Of a stretch of DNA of 12,381 nucleotides, positions 7,545-12,381 are shown in pieces; positions within the stretch are counted from its first letter, which is position 1, and each line of letters begins with the position of its first letter. The notes beneath the pieces are model-generated. The model searched no databases. It saw nothing but the letters and a program-made list of their open reading frames with translations, and had not been told where the DNA came from. Origin of the DNA: an uncultured Veillonella sp. (GTDB taxonomy: Bacteria > Bacillota > Negativicutes > Veillonellales > Veillonellaceae); the NCBI GenBank assembly GCA_934202215.1, contig CAKPXR010000040.1, positions 1 to 12,381 of the forward strand, written 5' to 3'. The position numbers and the translations under genes are program-made.

Positions 7545-8942
7545 TTATCGTATGATTGGTTGATCTAGCTTCCGTAGTCGTAACCAGTATAGGAGCGGTA
7601 CGAGGTATAGGAAGAAGGCGAATGGTACATAGCCAGCTGTACTAGTACCCATCATAACTACAGGTACATAAGCAGCGATGTTCCATGGTAACAATGGAGC
7701 GATGAGAACACCGCTATTTTCAAAATCTAGCATTACATCTTCATCATGGATACCACGTTGTGCGTAGGTAATACGCATAATGGAATGGGTCATAACAACA
7801 GCAATTGCTTGGCTACATCCTACTGCTCCAGTCAGAAGTGCGAGTCCTACGTTGGCTGCAAATACATCACTACGCGTTTTAGCACGATCAAGTAATTGTC
7901 TAACATCGTTCCAGAAGCCAACTCCTTCAAGCATACCTGATATGGCAGTTGCCATAAAGATTGATAGAGTAGGGATGAACATCGTTTGTAGACCACCACC
8001 ATGAATGATGTTCGCTAGTGGATTGTAATGTGGTAATTCAAAGCCTGTTAAGGTATACCATCCTAATTCAGAAAGGGTAGCTCCCTGATTTGTATAAGCT
8101 AGAATTGCCGCGGCTAATGCACTAATGCCGATGGGCCAACGGATAGATACTTTCAAAGGCAATAAACCGATTACGATGATGACTGGAATCCACAATGTCC
8201 AATCAATGTTGAAGATGAAGTGGATTGTATCGGATAGTAAACTATTTTCATAATTAAGTGGGAACCATTGAGATAGTATTAGGTAGAGCACTGTAGAAAT
8301 AACCAGTGCTGGTAGACCATCCTTAAACATAATAGGAATGTTGGTTGGTACCTTTGTATGCGTTAAGGCCGCTACGAGAGAGGCGCTAGAAGATAAAGGC
8401 CCGTTCCGATCACCAAAGTAAGCGCCAGCAATGATGGCACCTGCAACGATATTTTCTGGAATATTACCGGCTTTTGCCATCGTAATGAGTACAATACCTA
8501 TGGTACCCACAGTGCCAAGAGCAGTTCCTAACAGCATGCTTACTAGTGCGGTTAATAAAAAGGCACAAGCGATAAAGATAGAAGGATCAATCAAGTCGAT
8601 ACCTGTGGCAATAATCATAGGTATAATACCCGCCGCTTGCCACATGGCGATGAGCCAACCGATGAGTAGGAATATTTGCATTACCACAATGGAGGTTTTA
8701 GCACCTGTCCATGATAGGTTTAGTAGTTCCTTTGGTTGGTACCCTTTGCGGTAGAATACATAAGCCATAATGCACCATACCACAATCAAGGCGTAACCGA
8801 TGGCAATGCTATTAGCTACGGCGATGATTATGACCAGTATGGATAGAAGTAAGCCTATGAGTGGCTCTGTATTTTTCGGCATTAGTGAGCGGCCTTGTTG
8901 ATACTTTAGAAACGCATTTAATATGAGTTGTAACCACTTCAT
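7545..8942 (-). CDS. nhaC: Na+/H+ antiporter, NhaC family
   Basis: Integral membrane antiporter of 465 residues with roughly 11-12 hydrophobic segments. Family motifs are GAYFGDRNGPLSSSASL (173-189) and LDFENSGVLIAPLLPWNIA (405-423), both typical of NhaC. Members exchange Na+ for H+; some relatives (MleN-type) exchange malate and Na+ for lactate and H+, which would be relevant in an organism living on lactate, and sequence alone does not decide. The start is uncertain. The ATG at 8942 lies one base after the dapF stop (TAA-G-ATG), lacks a Shine-Dalgarno and would rely on translational coupling. A second ATG at 8882 (MPKNTEPLIG) has only a weak AAGG 10 nt upstream and would remove a 20-residue N-terminal extension. 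The gene sits between dapF and fruK in an apparent four-gene transcript. Confidence 0.9.
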   Translation of the reverse strand: MKWLQLILNAFLKYQQGRSLMPKNTEPLIGLLLSILVIIIAVANSIAIGYALIVVWCIMAYVFYRKGYQPKELLNLSWTGAKTSIVVMQIFLLIGWLIAMWQAAGIIPMIIATGIDLIDPSIFIACAFLLTALVSMLLGTALGTVGTIGIVLITMAKAGNIPENIVAGAIIAGAYFGDRNGPLSSSASLVAALTHTKVPTNIPIMFKDGLPALVISTVLYLILSQWFPLNYENSLLSDTIHFIFNIDWTLWIPVIIVIGLLPLKVSIRWPIGISALAAAILAYTNQGATLSELGWYTLTGFELPHYNPLANIIHGGGLQTMFIPTLSIFMATAISGMLEGVGFWNDVRQLLDRAKTRSDVFAANVGLALLTGAVGCSQAIAVVMTHSIMRITYAQRGIHDEDVMLDFENSGVLIAPLLPWNIAAYVPVVMMGTSTAGYVPFAFFLYLVPLLYWLRLRKLDQPIIR

Positions 8943-8943
8943 C

Positions 8944-9777
8944 TTAATCGATAGGAAGTTCTGTTTCGAAGACTTCCTCAGCAGGGCCTGTCATGAGCAC
9001 CGTGCCATCCTCCAAGTATGAAATATGTAATGTTCCTAAGTAAAGCTCTACGTCTACTTCGCGACCTGTTAAGCCTTTTTCGAAGGACATAACGGCAGAA
9101 GCACAAGAGCCTGTACCACATGCCAGTGTAGCACCTGCACCGCGTTCCCATGTGCGAACCTTGATGTGTTTATCGTTTACTACTTCGATGTAGTTAACGT
9201 TTGTATTGGACGGGAATGCATCGTGTTTTTCAAGGATTGGACCTTGTGTCGTAACAGGGGCGCTTGTAATGTCTTCTACGTAAACCTCTGTATGCGGTAC
9301 ACCGAGTAATACGGAGCTCACTGTTACAGTTTCGCCATTTACATCGATGTCTACGTCGATGACCTTATCCATGTCTACATTCATAGGCACATCTTTGCTG
9401 TTGAAGAATGGTTTGCCCATGTCTACTGTTACTAGTGTAACCACGCCATTTTCAATGGTTAAGGTTGGCTTCATCACACCGGCCAAGGTTTCGATGGTGA
9501 AAGTTTCTTTTGTAATTTCTCCATGTTCGTAAGCGTATTTGGCAAAGCATCGAATACCATTGCCGCACATTTCAGCTTCACTACCATCGGAGTTTATGAT
9601 GCGCATGCGTACATCACATGTGTCAGATGGTACAACAATGACTAAACCATCAGCACCAATGCCGGTACGGCGATCGCAAAGGCGAATGGCTAAATCAGTA
9701 TAGTCTTTGTTAGCACCCTGAGGGTCGGCAAAGAGGATAAAATCATTGCCGAGACCATGCATTTTAGTTAATTTCAT
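8944..9777 (-). CDS. dapF: Diaminopimelate epimerase
   Basis: Cytoplasmic cofactor-independent racemase that converts LL-diaminopimelate to meso-diaminopimelate, the precursor of lysine and of the peptidoglycan cross-link. The 277 residues match the family length. Opening motif MKLTKMHGLGNDFIL; catalytic Cys71 in MCGNGIRCFAKY and Cys220 in ACGTGSCAS; further motifs GADGLVIV, NTNVNYIEV and ERGAGATLACGTG. I choose the ATG at 9777 because AGGAG lies 5 nt upstream; the in-frame TTG at 9792 would add five residues but overlaps that ribosome binding site. It is the first gene of the leftward cluster and its stop is one base before the nhaC ATG. Confidence 0.97.
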   Translation of the reverse strand: MKLTKMHGLGNDFILFADPQGANKDYTDLAIRLCDRRTGIGADGLVIVVPSDTCDVRMRIINSDGSEAEMCGNGIRCFAKYAYEHGEITKETFTIETLAGVMKPTLTIENGVVTLVTVDMGKPFFNSKDVPMNVDMDKVIDVDIDVNGETVTVSSVLLGVPHTEVYVEDITSAPVTTQGPILEKHDAFPSNTNVNYIEVVNDKHIKVRTWERGAGATLACGTGSCASAVMSFEKGLTGREVDVELYLGTLHISYLEDGTVLMTGPAEEVFETELPID

Positions 9778-9782
9778 AAAGT

Positions 9783-9788
9783 CTCCTA
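9783..9788 (-). promoter_or_regulatory. Ribosome binding site deciding the dapF start
   Basis: TAGGAG on the minus strand, 5 nt before the ATG at 9777. It overlaps the codons that follow a possible TTG start at 9792, which argues for the shorter protein. Confidence 0.85.
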
Positions 9789-9798
9789 TCAATAAGTA

Positions 9799-9828
9799 AG
9801 ACTTTCACTATGAATCCCGTGAAAGTCT
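9799..9828 (-). promoter_or_regulatory. Hairpin in the dapF leader
   Basis: Arms 9799-9808 (agactttcac) and 9819-9828 (gtgaaagtct) are a perfect 10-bp inverted repeat around a 10-nt loop. In the predicted dapF transcript it ends 10 nt before the Shine-Dalgarno. It could be an mRNA structure or a DNA operator for a dimeric repressor; there is no T-run after it in the leftward direction, so it is not a terminator. Confidence 0.6.
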
Positions 9829-9856
9829 CATAAGTATATTATTATATATATTCTAT

Positions 9857-9865
9857 ATTATATCA
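9857..9865 (-). promoter_or_regulatory. Predicted promoter of the dapF-nhaC-fruK-fruA cluster (extended -10)
   Basis: On the minus strand the sequence TGATATAAT is a perfect extended -10 (TG-n-TATAAT). No good -35 was found at 16-18 nt spacing, which extended -10 promoters often do without. Transcription would begin near 9850, giving a leader of about 73 nt with the hairpin at 9799-9828. Confidence 0.5.
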
Positions 9866-10039
9866 TAAACGGGTGATGAATTTGAGTTGTAATATCATTA
9901 ATTTGTAGTGGAATCAATGAAAAATAATCTTTCTTTAGAGTGTAAATAAAGCACTTGATATATCACACAATTATCTATGTAGGATGTATTTAGAGCAGAA
10001 TATGTTCTTGCTCAATCGCTTTATTGTTTCCTAGAGAAA

Positions 10040-10048
10040 TGATAGAAT
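10040..10048 (+). promoter_or_regulatory. Predicted ptsI promoter (extended -10)
   Basis: TGATAGAAT is an extended -10 with one mismatch from TATAAT. Upstream only a poor -35 can be placed (tttatt near 10020-10025). The start point would be near 10055, leaving a leader of about 35 nt that contains the ribosome binding site AAAGAGGA. Confidence 0.5.
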
Positions 10049-10089
10049 ATAGAGTAATGTAGTTTATCGTAATAGAAAGAGGAACACAC

Positions 10090-11817
10090 ATGCGAATTCA
10101 AGGGATTTCTGGATCTCGTGGCGTTGCTGTAGGCAATGTATATAGATATATTCAAGAGGAAATAGTCATTCCTGATTACACTGTAGCAGAGGATCAAGTA
10201 GAAGCGGAAATTGGTAAGTTTGCTGCTGCTATGGCATCCACTTTAAAACAATTGGATATTATCCGCCAAAAGGCTTTAAAGGAAATGGGACCTGATGAGG
10301 CCGCTATTTTCGAAGCACATATGCAAATTGCTCAAGACCCATCCTTGTCTGACGGTATTAAATCCCTTGTTGAGACGAGCCATACTAATGTTGTAGCGGC
10401 TACAGCTCAAACAATTGAAACCTTTGCTAATATTTTTCTTGGGATGGATGATCCATATATGCGTGAACGCGGTGCAGATATTAAGGATATTGGTGACCGC
10501 TTAATGCGTAATATGTTAGGCATGAATCCTCGTGGTTTGTCCCATATCTCTGGAGAGGTCATCTTGGTGGCTCATGATTTGGCTCCATCTGATACGGCCT
10601 CTTTAGATAAAAATGTGGTAAAAGGTATCGTAACAGCGGCGGGTGGCCCTACATCTCATGCGGCTATCATGGCGCGTACTTTGGAAATTCCTGCTGTTAT
10701 GGGCGTTGGCGACATTGAAGGCTTCGTAGACGGCGAGAAGGTTGTTGTACTTGGTACCGATGGTGTCGTTGAAACCAATCCATCTGATGCGGATTGGGCT
10801 GAGTATACAAATCAAGCAACTGCATATCAAGAGGAGTTAAAACGCTTGCGCGAATCGGCTAATCTTGAAGCTACAACAACTGATGGTCATCATGTAGAGT
10901 TATTTGGCAATATCGGTAAGTCTAAAGATACTAAGCATGCTCTTACAATGGGCGCACAAGGTATCGGCTTATACCGTACAGAATTCTTGTATATGGAAAA
11001 CGATGAATTGCCAGCAGAAGATGTGCAGTTTGAAGAATATAAAAATGTTGCAGAAGATATGCAGGGGCAACCTGTTATCATTCGTACCATGGATATCGGT
11101 GGTGACAAGGAGTTGAAATGCCTTGATTTGCCAAGCGAAATGAATCCATTCCTTGGTTACCGTGCCATTCGTATTTCCTTAAACCGTCCAGATATCTTCA
11201 AAGTACAATTGCGTGCGTTATTGCGTGCTAGTGCGTTTGGTGATATTCACATCATGTATCCTATGATCGCTTCTGTAGAAGAAGTGAAACAAGCGAATGC
11301 TATGCTCGAAGAATGTAAGACAGAACTTACAGCAGAAGGCAAAGAATTCAATAAGGATATCAAGGTTGGTATTATGATCGAAGTACCTGCAGCTGCTGTA
11401 ATTTCTCCAATCTTGGCAAAATACGTAGACTTCTTCAGTATTGGTACCAACGATTTATGCCAATACACTTTGGCGGTAGACCGTATGAATGAGTCTATTG
11501 GTTCTCTATATCAACCATTGCATCCAGGCGTATTACGTCTTATCAAACACGTTATCGATGCTAGCCATGAACACGGTAAATTTACAGGTATGTGTGGCGA
11601 ACTCGCTAGTGATCCTGTAGCTACAATGATTTTGTTAGGCCTTGGCCTCGACGAATTCTCTATGACAGCATCTTCTATACCACTTATTAAGAAGATTTTG
11701 CGCTCCGTTTCTAAAGCAGAATGTGAAGAGGTGGCTAATAAAGCACTTTCCATGGATACAGCAGAAGAAATTACAGAATATGCTAAATCTGTACTAGCTG
11801 AAAAAGGCTTACTATAA
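10090..11817 (+). CDS. ptsI: PTS enzyme I (phosphoenolpyruvate-protein phosphotransferase)
   Basis: First general enzyme of the phosphotransferase system: it takes phosphate from PEP and passes it to His15 of HPr in the cytoplasm. The 575 residues match the family. N-terminal HPr-binding and swivel domains carry the phosphorylated His190 in GGPTSHAAIMARTLEIPAVMG (185-205). The C-terminal PEP-binding barrel shows LYRTEFLYM, a MDIGGDKEL motif, GTNDLCQYTLAVDR, and GMCGELASDP with the conserved Cys502. The ATG at 10090 follows AAAGAGGA at 6-nt spacing and the protein opens with the expected IQGISGSRGVAVG. Unlike most Firmicutes, where ptsH precedes and nearly touches ptsI, here ptsI comes first and ptsH follows 196 nt later. 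Confidence 0.98.
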   Translation: MRIQGISGSRGVAVGNVYRYIQEEIVIPDYTVAEDQVEAEIGKFAAAMASTLKQLDIIRQKALKEMGPDEAAIFEAHMQIAQDPSLSDGIKSLVETSHTNVVAATAQTIETFANIFLGMDDPYMRERGADIKDIGDRLMRNMLGMNPRGLSHISGEVILVAHDLAPSDTASLDKNVVKGIVTAAGGPTSHAAIMARTLEIPAVMGVGDIEGFVDGEKVVVLGTDGVVETNPSDADWAEYTNQATAYQEELKRLRESANLEATTTDGHHVELFGNIGKSKDTKHALTMGAQGIGLYRTEFLYMENDELPAEDVQFEEYKNVAEDMQGQPVIIRTMDIGGDKELKCLDLPSEMNPFLGYRAIRISLNRPDIFKVQLRALLRASAFGDIHIMYPMIASVEEVKQANAMLEECKTELTAEGKEFNKDIKVGIMIEVPAAAVISPILAKYVDFFSIGTNDLCQYTLAVDRMNESIGSLYQPLHPGVLRLIKHVIDASHEHGKFTGMCGELASDPVATMILLGLGLDEFSMTASSIPLIKKILRSVSKAECEEVANKALSMDTAEEITEYAKSVLAEKGLL

Positions 11818-11927
11818 TTCTGTGGTATCTTAAAAATCGGTGTTGAAAATTCTAAAGATTATTATTAAGGGAATCTTTATGATGATTACTAACGAAATAG
11901 TTATATAGCAAATAACTTTCAATATAC

Positions 11928-11957
11928 TTGAATTAAAACGCTTGAAATTGATACAAT
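11928..11957 (+). promoter_or_regulatory. Predicted ptsH promoter
   Basis: A -35-like TTGAAT (11928-11933) and a -10 TACAAT (11952-11957) are separated by 18 nt, and the -10 carries the TG extension (TGATACAAT, 11949-11957). The start would be near 11964, giving a leader of about 50 nt. There is no convincing intrinsic terminator between ptsI and this promoter, so ptsH may also receive read-through from ptsI. Confidence 0.55.
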
Positions 11958-11977
11958 ATATCTATTAGAACGTATGG

Positions 11978-11994
11978 GATAGGCACAGCCTATC
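11978..11994 (+). promoter_or_regulatory. Short hairpin in the ptsH leader
   Basis: Arms gataggc (11978-11984) and gcctatc (11988-11994) form a perfect 7-bp stem with a 3-nt loop (aca). It ends 7 nt before the AAAGAGG ribosome binding site of ptsH. A role in mRNA stability or translation is possible; no protein target can be inferred. Confidence 0.5.
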
Positions 11995-12013
11995 AAGATA
12001 GAAAGAGGTTATC

Positions 12014-12274
12014 ATGAAAGAATTAACAGTAGAAATTACTAACGAATCTGGCTTACACGCTCGTCCTGCTACAGCTTTCACACAATTGGCTGCTAAATAC
12101 GCTTCCAAAGTAACAATTGCTGCTAATGGCAAAACAGCTGATGCTAAATCCATTTTGACTGTATTGACTTTGGGTGCTACAAAAGGTACATCTGTTACCT
12201 TAACTGCTGATGGTGCTGATGAAGACGATGCACTTGCTGCATTGAGCGAATTTTTAACAACTAACCACGACTAA
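12014..12274 (+). CDS. ptsH: Phosphocarrier protein HPr
   Basis: Small cytoplasmic phosphocarrier that accepts phosphate from enzyme I and delivers it to EIIA domains such as that of FruA. The 86 residues match the family. His15 lies in SGLHARPAT and Ser46 in ADAKSILTVLTLG. Ser46 is the site phosphorylated by HPr kinase in Firmicutes for carbon catabolite control, so that regulation is possible, although no HPr kinase gene is in the window. The ATG at 12014 follows AAAGAGG (12002-12008) at 5-nt spacing; the stretch ATAGAAAGAGG also precedes ptsI. The gene has its own likely promoter. No own terminator with a T-run is seen before the IS end at about 12307. Confidence 0.98.
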   Translation: MKELTVEITNESGLHARPATAFTQLAAKYASKVTIAANGKTADAKSILTVLTLGATKGTSVTLTADGADEDDALAALSEFLTTNHD

Positions 12275-12308
12275 TTCCTTGTGGTAATACAAAGGACTCT
12301 ACGAATTG

Positions 12309-12355
12309 AACTGCACCCCAAAAATTGGACACAATTTTTGGAGGTGCAGTTTTTT
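12309..12355 (+). terminator. Long hairpin with T-run at the IS end
   Basis: Left arm 12309-12327 and right arm 12332-12351 pair over about 19 bp with one bulged A (12342) and a 4-nt loop, followed by T to 12355. It has the form of an intrinsic terminator and probably ends ptsH transcription. It also contains in its right arm the GGAGG (12340-12344) that would serve as ribosome binding site for the transposase ORF, so transcripts entering from outside would have that site hidden. Confidence 0.75.
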
Positions 12356-12381
12356 ATGTCAAAATATTCAAAAGAAGTAAA
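12356..12381 (+). CDS. Start of IS transposase orfA (cut by window edge)
   Basis: Only the first eight codons plus two bases are present (M-S-K-Y-S-K-E-V, then AA). Basic, short N-termini of this kind precede the helix-turn-helix domain of IS3-family OrfA proteins. The ATG is 11 nt after GGAGG. The assignment rests mostly on the adjacent IS-like terminal sequence; the fragment is too short for more. Confidence 0.5.

Larger units (their letters stand above)
9778..10089. other. Divergent intergenic region between dapF and ptsI
   Basis: 312 bases without a convincing gene, very AT-rich. From left to right it holds the dapF ribosome binding site, a 10-bp hairpin (9799-9828), an extended -10 promoter facing left (9857-9865), about 130 bases with no clear element, a weak bulged hairpin at 9993-10013 (GAGCA/TGCTC outer arms), an extended -10 promoter facing right (10040-10048) and the ptsI ribosome binding site (AAAGAGGA, 10076-10083). 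No riboswitch fold, tRNA or transposon remnant was recognised. Confidence 0.75.
12307..12381 (+). mobile_element. Left end of an insertion sequence, probably IS3 family (IS150-like)
   Basis: The stretch starting TGAACTGCACCCCAAAAA at 12307 resembles, from memory, terminal inverted repeats of IS150-group elements, which begin with TG followed by a CTG(C)ACCCCAAAA-like core and TTGGACA. It is followed 50 bases later by an ORF whose start (MSKYSKEVK) fits the first ORF of such transposases. The element leaves the window, so the right end, target duplication and completeness cannot be seen. Confidence 0.65.

Noticed and set aside
9778..9850. Riboswitch (for example lysine) in the dapF leader
   Set aside because: The predicted leader is only about 73 nt with one simple hairpin; the lysine riboswitch is much longer and no other known riboswitch core was recognised.
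9993..10013. Bulged hairpin upstream of ptsI (GAGCA/TGCTC)
   Set aside because: Short, with a bulge and no T-run; may be chance in AT-rich DNA, so it is mentioned only in the intergenic entry.
11854..11878. Possible terminator after ptsI (AAAGATT/AATCTTT)
   Set aside because: Seven AT-rich pairs with an 11-nt loop and no T-run; too weak to call.
11880..11909. Tiny ORF (MMITNEIVI) before ptsH sharing ATTACTAACGAA with the ptsH 5' end
   Set aside because: Nine codons without a ribosome binding site; the 12-base match is probably chance.
11932..11948. cre-like (CcpA) site around AAAACGCTT before ptsH
   Set aside because: It has the central CG but misses three of the conserved outer positions of the cre consensus, so the match is no better than expected in this AT-rich DNA.

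Overview
The window looks like chromosomal DNA of a low-GC diderm Firmicute of the Negativicutes, most probably Veillonella. This is an inference. A trimeric autotransporter with an outer-membrane YadA-type anchor requires an outer membrane, while the PTS, NhaC and DapF genes, the strong purine-rich ribosome binding sites and the AT-rich promoters have a Firmicute character. No rRNA or other species marker is present to confirm it.

Layout, left to right. Positions 1-4425 (+) are the 3' part of a very large trimeric autotransporter adhesin gene that enters from the left edge. It contains five copies of a modular repeat separated by coiled-coil stalks of different length, then a YadA-like membrane anchor and an unusual C-terminal coiled coil. 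A strong bidirectional terminator at 4511-4550 separates it from a convergent leftward cluster. Read in its own direction, that cluster is dapF (diaminopimelate epimerase), nhaC (Na+/H+ antiporter family), fruK (1-phosphofructokinase) and fruA (fructose EIIABC). The spacings are 1, 27 and 33 nt, so it is probably one transcript. A divergent promoter region (9778-10089) separates dapF from ptsI (PTS enzyme I), which is followed after 196 nt by ptsH (HPr) with its own promoter. At the right edge an IS element, probably IS3 family/IS150-like, begins about 30 nt after ptsH and is cut off after the first 8 codons of its transposase gene.

How the genes fit together: EI, HPr, FruA and FruK form a complete phosphoryl chain from PEP to fructose, giving fructose-1-phosphate and then fructose-1,6-bisphosphate. 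All key residues are visible (EI His190 and Cys502, HPr His15 and Ser46, FruA His67 and Cys208, FruK Asp252). DapF makes meso-diaminopimelate for lysine and peptidoglycan; NhaC is an ion antiporter. Their link to fructose uptake is positional only.

The most interesting points are the mosaic repeat structure of the adhesin, its 71-residue extension beyond the anchor (predicted to lie in the periplasm), the ptsI-before-ptsH order with separate promoters, three promoters sharing an extended -10 of the form TGATAnAAT, and an IS end whose hairpin buries the transposase ribosome binding site. I did not find a clearly new multi-gene system such as a defence island, CRISPR array or biosynthetic cluster.
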